Below, one piece after another: positions 1-4,908 of a stretch of 21,822 bases of DNA (its first letter is position 1; every line of letters begins with the position of its first letter). Source of the DNA: a virus; the IMG/VR virus record IMGVR_UViG_3300035698_000775, positions 1 through 21,822 of that record; one strand, written 5' to 3'. The notes under the pieces were generated by a model. It was not told where the DNA came from. It worked only from the letters and a program-made list of their open reading frames with translations, and ran no database searches. The position numbers were made by a program, and so were the translations under genes.

Positions 1-90
1 AATAAAACAATAAATATTTAAGAATATAACAAGATTTAATAATAGAGAGTTAACGAACAAATAAAATTAGATAAATAGATAACTTAACGC

Positions 91-119
91 TTGCAAGGGC
101 GTTGTAAATGCTGTATAAT
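91..119 (+). promoter_or_regulatory. Strong sigma70-like promoter
   Basis: TTGCAA (91-96) and a perfect TATAAT (114-119) are separated by exactly 17 bases. They lie in very AT-rich DNA upstream of the first gene, so this is the best promoter in the window and probably drives the terminase region. Transcription would start near 126. A short inverted repeat, AACGC (86-90) and GCGTT (99-103), brackets the -35 hexamer, and its spacer contains the palindrome CTTGCAAG (90-97). This could be an operator, but the arms are only 5 bases. The elements are seen directly; activity is inferred. Confidence 0.6.
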
Positions 120-153
120 GTAGGTTATTGAAATATGGATTAAGGGATTATAT

Positions 154-258
154 ATGCCAGATAAATGGTTTAAATTCGAGTTAACAGACAATTTCGAGCC
201 TATCAAGAATCGGGCAATGACAAAACAATCATACAAAGTGGCAAATAGAGCAATTTAG
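154..258 (+). CDS. Hypothetical 34-aa protein
   Basis: A short ORF starts with ATG at 154 and ends with TAG at 256-258. It begins MPDKWFKFELTD and ends KVANRAI. A ribosome binding site, AAGGG at 142-146, sits 7 bases before the start, and the strong promoter at 91-119 lies just upstream, so it would be the first translated ORF of that transcript. The peptide is basic and aromatic at its N-terminus, with no recognisable domain and no membrane segment. It could be a leader peptide or a small phage protein. The case rests only on the promoter, ribosome binding site and start arrangement; no function can be given. Confidence 0.4.
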   Translation: MPDKWFKFELTDNFEPIKNRAMTKQSYKVANRAI

Positions 259-295
259 GGCGTTAAATGGTTAAAAGAGGCGAAAAACAGATATA

Positions 296-763
296 ATGAG
301 TAAAACAGAAATCCCAATTCTAAGCGATAAGCAAACAAAATGGCTGGCTGCGTATTTAGCCAATGGTAAGAATGCTACAAGAGCAGCACAATCAGCAGGG
401 TATAAGGGCAATGAAAAAGTCTTAAAGGTAAAGGGACACGAAAACAAGCTAAACTGGAAAATACGCTATTTCTTAGACAAAGAGCAAAACATCGCTAAAG
501 AGTCTATTAAAGCCGATGTTATGTCAAGAGTCGAAAGACAAGCATTCTGGACTAAGGTGATTAAAGATAACTTAATAGATGATAATGGTGCTATTCAGCT
601 TAATATGGCCGACAAATTAAGAGCCAGTGAGTTATTAGGGCGTTCAGAAGCTGACTTTACAGACAATCTAAACAGCAAGAACGAGGAGATAATTCCCAAT
701 ACTGAGGCCGAAAATGCGGCTTTAGACGCTGCAAGCCGTGAAATTAAGCTTAAACTGGCCTAG
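296..763 (+). CDS. terS: Terminase small subunit (Terminase_2-like)
   Basis: This is the DNA-recognition subunit of the packaging motor, which binds phage DNA and hands it to the large terminase. The N-terminal 10-60 residues match the Terminase_2 pattern: LSDKQTKWLAAYLANGKN, then ATRAAQSAGYKG, with conserved Lys-Gln, a Gly/Asn turn and the A-x-x-A-G-Y helix-turn-helix core. The middle (about 60-120) is helical and charged, as expected for the oligomerisation region, and ends at a 155-aa length typical of the family. AGAGG at 276-280 is 15 bases from the ATG, a long spacing; the start is kept because the conserved domain begins within ten residues. It lies upstream of the large terminase, the usual place, but four small ORFs or gaps separate the two. 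Family confidence is good; no binding site for it was recognised. Confidence 0.85.
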   Translation: MSKTEIPILSDKQTKWLAAYLANGKNATRAAQSAGYKGNEKVLKVKGHENKLNWKIRYFLDKEQNIAKESIKADVMSRVERQAFWTKVIKDNLIDDNGAIQLNMADKLRASELLGRSEADFTDNLNSKNEEIIPNTEAENAALDAASREIKLKLA

Positions 764-774
764 AGAGGATTAAG

Positions 775-1218
775 ATGAATTGTATGATATGTGGTAAAGA
801 ATGTACTGGCAATACCTGTTCTGGAGCTTGCAGGGCTAAGCTATCGAGGCGCACGCGCGAAGGCGATAATGATAAGGCGCACGCGCACGCAGAGCCTATT
901 CTTGAGGCGCACGCGCACGCGCACGCGCACGCAGAGCCAAGGCTTAGCGTAACAGAAGTTAGCGTAACAGAACAAACGCACAAACCCGATAATTATCTTC
1001 TCGTATCTGGAGACAAAGTATATCACAGACAGGCGGTGAAATATATTGTTGATGGATTTGCTACTCGCCCTATTCCTGATAATGTAGACGATACGCCAGT
1101 AAGCGGAAATCGTGGACGATACGCCAGAGAAGATGGTAGCCAGTATCAAATAGACGATGCAGGCATATCACACCAATTAGAGCTAATTGATGGCAATTAC
1201 AGGGTATGTTCAGTATAG
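775..1218 (+). CDS. Zinc-ribbon protein with GC-rich DNA repeats
   Basis: This 147-aa protein has an AGAGAGGA ribosome binding site at 762-769, 5 bases before the ATG. The N-terminus holds a zinc-ribbon or treble-clef-like cysteine set: C3-x2-C6, then C15-x3-C19, followed by the basic run RAKLSRR. That layout (CxxC ... CSxACR ... RR) recurs in small phage proteins of unknown role. Residues 35-55 contain Ala-His repeats (AHAHAE, then AHAHAHAHAE), which might bind metal. Residues 57-66 hold a duplicated SVTE. The C-terminal part (about 70-147) is a globular-looking acidic region (DNYLLVSGDKVYHRQAVKY). The GC-rich stretch at 841-937 contrasts sharply with the AT-rich surroundings. Several repeats are copied at the DNA level and read in different frames (see findings). 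The protein may bind nucleic acid, but this is inference from the zinc ribbon only. Confidence 0.7.
   Translation: MNCMICGKECTGNTCSGACRAKLSRRTREGDNDKAHAHAEPILEAHAHAHAHAEPRLSVTEVSVTEQTHKPDNYLLVSGDKVYHRQAVKYIVDGFATRPIPDNVDDTPVSGNRGRYAREDGSQYQIDDAGISHQLELIDGNYRVCSV
847..937 (+). repeat. GC-rich GCGCAC repeat cluster, three AGGCGCACGCGC cores
   Basis: The 12-base core AGGCGCACGCGC occurs at 847-858, 875-886 and 905-916. The second and third copies run on into further GCGCAC units and both end in ACGCAGAGCC. The step from copy 1 to copy 2 is 28 bases, so copy 1 is read as Arg-Arg-Thr-Arg while copies 2 and 3 (30 bases apart) are read as Ala-His-Ala-His. The repeat is therefore conserved as DNA rather than as peptide. 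It lies inside the zinc-ribbon gene. Confidence 0.8.
944..972 (+). repeat. 15-base tandem duplication (TTAGCGTAACAGAA)
   Basis: TTAGCGTAACAGAA occurs at 944-957 and again at 959-972, a period of 15 bases. It is in frame and encodes the duplicated Ser-Val-Thr-Glu of the zinc-ribbon protein. It directly follows the GC-rich repeat cluster, marking the middle of this gene as a repeat-prone tract. Confidence 0.8.
1087..1127 (+). repeat. 13-base direct repeat GACGATACGCCAG, period 28
   Basis: GACGATACGCCAG is present at 1087-1099 and 1115-1127. The 28-base offset puts the copies in different reading frames of the same gene: the first gives Asp-Asp-Thr-Pro, the second Gly-Arg-Tyr-Ala-Arg. The sequence is thus repeated as DNA, as for the GC-rich cluster upstream. 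Confidence 0.8.
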
Positions 1219-1347
1219 GCCAGTAGAGTTTAGGGCCTTACGCGTAAAGCAGTGAGTCTGTTTAATGTAAGATAGTTAAGATAAGCATATAATCATTAGC
1301 AATTGAGACAATAACGAATACAGGCCGATTAGAGCAGGGATAAAACA
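1219..1347. other. Intergenic gap with weak promoter-like sequence
   Basis: This 129-base gap separates the zinc-ribbon gene from the next small ORF. It contains a perfect TATAAT at 1288-1293 but no good -35 hexamer at the right distance (1265-1270 reads ATGTAA), a 10-base palindrome TTACGCGTAA at 1238-1247, and a short AGGCC/GGCCT stem (1217-1221 and 1234-1238) without a following T-tract. None is convincing alone. No ORF with a plausible start was found in it. Confidence 0.3.
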
Positions 1348-1512
1348 ATGAGTACAATGGCAAGGGCGATGGCAATTAAACAGCACACACAGTCAGCAGC
1401 GGCGATTAAAAGGCAAGGGTGGGGTGGGAGGCCTGACGGGGGGCTTGTTGTGGTGTCTATATACCCTTATCCCTACGATATAGCAAGCAAGAATACAAGA
1501 CTAAGTGAGTAG
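1348..1512 (+). CDS. Hypothetical 54-aa glycine-rich protein
   Basis: A short ORF starts at ATG 1348 with AGGGA at 1336-1340, 7 bases upstream, and ends at TAG 1510-1512. The N-terminal half is Ala/Met/Lys-rich (MSTMARAMAIKQ) and is followed by a Gly/Arg patch, QGWGGRPDGG (residues 23-32), then a Val/Tyr/Pro stretch. The GRP core recalls an AT-hook, but one short match is not evidence of DNA binding. The middle is encoded by an extreme G-rich DNA tract (1417-1443), so the sequence may be kept for its DNA rather than its peptide. The good ribosome binding site and the position just before another small coupled ORF support coding. No function is recognised. Confidence 0.4.
   Translation: MSTMARAMAIKQHTQSAAAIKRQGWGGRPDGGLVVVSIYPYPYDIASKNTRLSE
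1417..1443 (+). other. G-run tract, possible G-quadruplex
   Basis: Four runs of three or more G (1417-1419, 1421-1424, 1426-1428, 1438-1443) lie within 27 bases, with intervals of 1, 1 and 9. The last interval exceeds the strict 7-base rule, but the first three runs are tightly packed. The tract is striking in an AT-rich genome and lies on the + strand about 200 bases before the large terminase. A quadruplex is a hypothesis only. Confidence 0.4.
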
Positions 1513-1516
1513 AGAA

Positions 1517-1648
1517 ATGGATATAACTTTAGATAGTAGGTGTTGTTTGCTTATAAGTGCTGCAACTGAGCTTGAGCAGTATTCCTTTAGGAAATGGTGT
1601 GATAACTTTGATTATGTCCAATTAGATAGTTCTTTAAAAAGTGAATAA
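1517..1648 (+). CDS. Hypothetical 43-aa protein coupled to large terminase
   Basis: ATG at 1517 opens a 43-codon ORF (MDITLDSRCCLLISA...) that ends in TAA at 1646-1648. The last A is the first base of the large-terminase ATG (TAATG). This one-base overlap is the classic arrangement for translational coupling and recurs at the portal/Bbp19 junction, so the ORF is probably translated. Its own ribosome binding site is poor (GAGTAGAG at 1507-1514), and the terminase itself has only a weak AAAAAG upstream, so terminase synthesis may depend on it. The peptide has three cysteines and a C-terminal acidic/aromatic part; no family is recognised. It could also simply be an upstream regulatory ORF. Confidence 0.5.
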   Translation: MDITLDSRCCLLISAATELEQYSFRKWCDNFDYVQLDSSLKSE

Positions 1649-3252
1649 TGGCTAAAGAAGATATAACTGAATTTCAAACTAAGTTAATGCAGCACGATTG
1701 TTTATTGTGGGCTAATTTCAAGCATTTATATTTGCGTGATGGGATTAGGTTTACATTGAAGGATATGTCTTACCTTGGATCGTTGGTTAACCAGAAGTAC
1801 AAGGTTACTAACGTTAAGAAGGGTGCTCAGGCTTGCTTGACTACTACTAAATTTATTGAAGCTGTACACGGTTGTTATTTCCGTAAGTTTGACCAGAACA
1901 TTATGTATATGATGCCTACGGTAACTGCGGCTGAGAAGTTGAGTAAGGTAACGTTTGACCCGATATTTGACTATAATCCTTGGTTGAAGAAGCGTGTATC
2001 TACTAATACAGCGAGTATTAAGGAGATAAACGGTCGTTCAATAGTCTTTGTAGGCGCTCAGCCCAAGAATGTAGGTGGCGGTGTTAAGGATAGCGACAAT
2101 TTGCGTAGTATCGCTTGTGATGTAGTACTTAGAGACGAGATAGACTTAATGGATATGGATATGGTCTATTTGAGTAAGCAGAGACTTAAAAGGTCGAAGT
2201 TTTCTTATGAATTTAATTTTGGTAGCCCTACATATCCGAGTTTCGGTATTGATGCTCTGCATGAGGGTTCTCGACAGCAGAAATGGCAGATAAAGTGTGG
2301 TTCTTGTGGAAAGTACACTAATTTGGTTGAGACTTTCCCGAATTGCATTATTTTAAAGAATGGACGTTGGATTAGGTCTTGTGTTCATTGCCACGCTGAG
2401 ATATTTGTTAAGAATGGTGATTGGCAACCAACATTTCCTGACAGGCGTGAAGATGGTTTTTGGGTAAGCGGATTACTGAGTCCATACGCTGATTTGGAAG
2501 AATTTCATTATCAGTGGGAGACTACTGAGGGTTCAAGACGATGTGAGTTTATGCGGTCGAGTTTAGGTATGGCTGCGATTGAGACGGAGAATCAACTGTC
2601 AGAACAGGACATATTGGCTTGTTGTAGTAATGACTCGATGGAGTTGTGTTCTACTGGTGAGACAGTGATGGGCGTTGACGTTGGTACTGCAATGCACGCA
2701 GTAGTAGGAATTAGGACGAGCAGGGACACATACGATATATTGTGTGTTCAACCTGTGGCAGACTTTAATCAGTTATATGATTTGGGTAAGAAGATGAATG
2801 TTAAGGTATGTGTTATAGATGCAATGCCAGACATTCACGCTACAAAGGAATTTGTCAAGAGTGCTGGTTATCCGGTGTTTAGGTGTTATTATTCTGAGAC
2901 GCAGAGTAGTAAGCCAAGCTTTGAGCATAAGGAGCATACGGTTAAATGTAATAGAAATGAGATGTGTGATAGCGTTTATTCGGCAATTACCAAGAAGAAT
3001 GTGAGGCTGCCAAGAAAGTCTCCTGAAATGAATAAGTTTTCATTCCAGATGACAAGGACTGCAAGACGATTAGAGGAACATCCTGAAACAGGTATTCCTA
3101 AACCAAAATGGATTAAACTGACAGGCGGTGAAGACCATTACTTCCATTCGATGGTATATTTTTTACTGGCGGCAAACAGGAGTACACCGAGAAGAAGAAA
3201 TGAAACAGAGGTAAAGAGATTAACAAAATGTATAAATAGATTTAGTATATAA
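1648..3252 (+). CDS. terL: Terminase large subunit, GpA type
   Basis: This is the ATP-driven motor and nuclease that packages and cuts DNA at the portal. The 534-aa protein shows the lambda GpA-type order. A degenerate P-loop, KKGAQACLTT (about 57-66), lacks the classic GK[ST], as is common in this family. The Walker B motif is VVLRDEID (159-166) with D163-E164. A coupling motif, FGSPT, follows (191-195). A zinc ribbon lies inside the ATPase region (C217-x2-C220, C245-x2-C248). The C-terminal RNase H-like nuclease has acidic residues D344 (MGVDVG), D391 (VIDAMPD) and D496-H497 (GEDHYFH). Length and all domains are complete. Translation is probably coupled to the preceding 43-aa ORF through TAATG. 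The gene uses AAG for lysine more than some later genes, without a clear sign of transfer. This is the most secure assignment here. Confidence 0.95.
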   Translation: MAKEDITEFQTKLMQHDCLLWANFKHLYLRDGIRFTLKDMSYLGSLVNQKYKVTNVKKGAQACLTTTKFIEAVHGCYFRKFDQNIMYMMPTVTAAEKLSKVTFDPIFDYNPWLKKRVSTNTASIKEINGRSIVFVGAQPKNVGGGVKDSDNLRSIACDVVLRDEIDLMDMDMVYLSKQRLKRSKFSYEFNFGSPTYPSFGIDALHEGSRQQKWQIKCGSCGKYTNLVETFPNCIILKNGRWIRSCVHCHAEIFVKNGDWQPTFPDRREDGFWVSGLLSPYADLEEFHYQWETTEGSRRCEFMRSSLGMAAIETENQLSEQDILACCSNDSMELCSTGETVMGVDVGTAMHAVVGIRTSRDTYDILCVQPVADFNQLYDLGKKMNVKVCVIDAMPDIHATKEFVKSAGYPVFRCYYSETQSSKPSFEHKEHTVKCNRNEMCDSVYSAITKKNVRLPRKSPEMNKFSFQMTRTARRLEEHPETGIPKPKWIKLTGGEDHYFHSMVYFLLAANRSTPRRRNETEVKRLTKCINRFSI

Positions 3253-3282
3253 CATAAAAGGTAGAGCAGTCGTTTATGTTAT
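3249..3282. other. Perfect 10-base inverted repeat after the large terminase
   Basis: ATAACATAAA (3249-3258) and TTTATGTTAT (3273-3282) are perfect inverted copies separated by 14 bases. The 5' arm contains the terminase stop codon (TAA 3250-3252). There is no T-tract after it, so it is not a standard intrinsic terminator; it could be a protein-binding dyad or an RNA processing or stability hairpin. It separates the packaging gene from the accessory block. Confidence 0.5.
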
Positions 3283-3306
3283 TCAATGAAAATGCTCATA
3301 ATTTAT

Positions 3307-3328
3307 AGGAGTTTTATTATGGCAACTT
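3307..3328 (+). repeat. Shared translation-start segment, copy 1
   Basis: AGGAGTTTTATTATGGC, then one variable base, then ACTT matches 12707-12728 at 21 of 22 bases. It includes the ribosome binding site, spacer, start codon and first codons of the beta-helix gene. Confidence 0.75.
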
Positions 3329-4224
3329 ATGTATCGAAATTAGATAGGGTGAGTTCAGCGAATTTTCGTGAGAACGCAAATAGGGCTGGAATTACAGAAA
3401 TGCAGAATACAGGCAGGACATATTATGTAGATGGTAACAGGACATCATCTGGTAGTGGTGATACTTGGGAAAGTGCTTACAAGACTCTTTCTGAGGCACT
3501 TGCGGCTTCTCACGCTAATATAGCGATTGCAGGACTTCGTAATTGGGCTGGTAGAAATACTATATACTTGAAAGCAGATTCAATTACAGAGGATTTGGTT
3601 TTGTTCGCAGATAAGACAGATGTAATTGGTGTTGGTGCTAAAGACTCTTATGATATGCCTTGTATCGTTGGAAATCACGTTCCTACCAATGGCTTGAGTA
3701 CAAGATTCTTTAATGTTCAGTTTAGGGGTGCGTTGGCTTCTGGTGCGGATATTATCACTTTGGCTTCTACAAGTTCAGGTATTGTGTTTAATAACTGTCA
3801 TATCAACGGATGGTCGACTATAGCGGCAACTATAGGAATTAAAGCAACCGCATCTCCGAGGCTTAGAATTGAAAATTGCAGAATAAATGGTGCATTTAGC
3901 ACTACTGCTATTGACATACTTGCGGGTGATGCTAACGGCACTATGCTCACAGGGAATATAATCGAATCTGCTGGTGTAGGTATTAGGGTTAATTCAAGTG
4001 CAACTTGTGCTAATGAACAGGCATTTATTGATGACAATGTGATTTATGCAACTGGCTTGGTTATTGACGAAGATTCAGATAAGTTTATTGTAACTCGTAA
4101 TATGGGTATTTCAGGTGGTTCGTTTGGTGCAACCTCTCACGATGTTGGTACTGCGTTATCTGCTGGTAATATAATAACTGGCTCTGATGTAACAGGTACA
4201 GTCCCATTCGCAACGATTGCTTAA
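3319..4224 (+). CDS. Parallel beta-helix protein, putative virion appendage
   Basis: The start is set at ATG 3319 (MATYVSKLDR), not the upstream in-frame ATG 3286, because AGGAG (3307-3311) lies 7 bases before it; the product is 301 aa. After a short helical N-terminus, residues 35-70 read TYYVDGNRTSSGSGD then TWESAYKTLSEALAA, the usual opening of pectate-lyase-like right-handed beta-helix proteins. The rest (70-300) is a run of short strands rich in Ile, Val, Asn and Gly with repeating rungs such as IVFNNCHINGWS, LRIENCRINGAF and MLTGNIIES. Such folds serve as phage tailspikes or capsid-surface proteins binding or cutting polysaccharide. No catalytic residues could be assigned. It is unusual to find it between terminase and portal. 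The start segment is nearly identical to that of the 146-aa gene at 12719. The fold is well supported; the virion role is inferred. Confidence 0.7.
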   Translation: MATYVSKLDRVSSANFRENANRAGITEMQNTGRTYYVDGNRTSSGSGDTWESAYKTLSEALAASHANIAIAGLRNWAGRNTIYLKADSITEDLVLFADKTDVIGVGAKDSYDMPCIVGNHVPTNGLSTRFFNVQFRGALASGADIITLASTSSGIVFNNCHINGWSTIAATIGIKATASPRLRIENCRINGAFSTTAIDILAGDANGTMLTGNIIESAGVGIRVNSSATCANEQAFIDDNVIYATGLVIDEDSDKFIVTRNMGISGGSFGATSHDVGTALSAGNIITGSDVTGTVPFATIA

Positions 4225-4225
4225 T

Positions 4226-4645
4226 ATGACAAAAATCACAAGAGAATATGAGCCGTCCATAATTGACAGTTTGAAAGATAACTTTGTCGAGGATGGTTCG
4301 TACTCTCGTGATATTATGATGGCTGAGTTTAAGTTATCAATGCGGTATTATAAGGATGATATTCTTGTACTTGTTGGCAGAGATGGCGAAAGCGTTGTAG
4401 GTCATTTGATTGCGTTTAGGCCGCAGAACAGGTCTTATGTTATGCTCGACCAAGTAGTTAATAGAGTTGTAGACCCTAAATTTGCAAAAGAGGGAATTGG
4501 GCTATTGATTGATTGGTGCAAAGAAATAGGCGCTACTGAGTTGCGAGGCGAGACTGAACGACATAGCGTAGCTGAAAAGTGTATGCGACATTGGGAATTT
4601 AAAGAACATGGCGTTGTATTAAGCAGAAAGATTGACAATGATTGA
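4226..4645 (+). CDS. GNAT-like acetyltransferase-fold protein
   Basis: ATG at 4226 lies one base after the beta-helix stop, so translation is probably coupled; an in-frame TTG at 4217 is a weaker alternative. The 139-aa product has the late GNAT pattern. Residues 10-70 give helices and a strand ending LVGRDGESVVGHLIAF, like the beta4 region. Residues 77-105 hold the pyrophosphate-loop-like KFAKEGIGLLIDWCKE, matching the [RQ]xxGx[GA] signature as KEGIG. The C-terminal half (GATELRGETE ... HWEFKEHGVVLSRKI) matches the last strands, where GNATs end in a 'GF' segment; here it is W-E-F. It may be an active acetyltransferase or a structural descendant, as with T7 gp13-type proteins. Its substrate is unknown. 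A second GNAT-like protein is encoded at 13828. Confidence 0.6.
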   Translation: MTKITREYEPSIIDSLKDNFVEDGSYSRDIMMAEFKLSMRYYKDDILVLVGRDGESVVGHLIAFRPQNRSYVMLDQVVNRVVDPKFAKEGIGLLIDWCKEIGATELRGETERHSVAEKCMRHWEFKEHGVVLSRKIDND

Positions 4646-4907
4646 AATTGTTGAATGGAATGGATATATTTTTCAGATGGATAAGGAAAGGCCAAACTTG
4701 CGGTTTAAGGGCGGTGGTAGTCCGGAATTACCAGAGCAAAAACCTATTGAGGTAGTTACTAATGTAGAGGATTTGAAGAACAAAGAAGTACAGCGACAAA
4801 AGAGGCGTTCGTATATTGCTGGCGGAAAACAATCTACAATGCTATCAGGAACGCAGACCAGACTTGCTCAACGATTAGATGCTCTAAAAACTAAATTAGG
4901 CGAATAA
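4638..4907 (+). CDS. Small virion-type protein before the portal
   Basis: The ATG at 4638 overlaps the previous gene by 8 bases; a TTG at 4632 is a weaker start. The 89-aa protein has a short N-terminal strand region (MIEIVEWNGYIFQMDKE), a Gly/Pro linker (GGGSPELPEQKP), a helical charged middle and a C-terminus containing RRSYIAGGKQSTMLSGTQ. The G-[RK]-x-S-T-x-L-[TS]-G motif occurs in many small uncharacterised phage proteins encoded next to podoviral portal genes, usually near their C-terminus. No enzymatic function is evident. Its place directly before the portal suggests a head or connector accessory role, which is inference from context. Confidence 0.6.
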   Translation: MIEIVEWNGYIFQMDKERPNLRFKGGGSPELPEQKPIEVVTNVEDLKNKEVQRQKRRSYIAGGKQSTMLSGTQTRLAQRLDALKTKLGE

Positions 4908-4908
4908 T

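Noticed and set aside
267-296. Nine-codon ORF ending at the terS start
   Set aside because: Too short, with no ribosome binding site; the TAATG overlap there may be chance.
841-937. Repeats resembling a CRISPR array
   Set aside because: Units are 6-12 bases without spacers of regular size, and the tract lies inside an open coding frame.
750-1149. Minus-strand ORFs opposite the zinc-ribbon gene
   Set aside because: They are rich in Cys/Ala or Arg/Val from the GCGCAC repeat read backwards, lack ribosome binding sites and oppose a well-supported gene.
1288-1293. Second promoter based on TATAAT
   Set aside because: No acceptable -35 hexamer at 16-18 bases; in AT-rich DNA a lone TATAAT is expected by chance.
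3286-3318. Upstream ATG start for the beta-helix gene
   Set aside because: No ribosome binding site precedes it, whereas ATG 3319 has AGGAG at ideal spacing.
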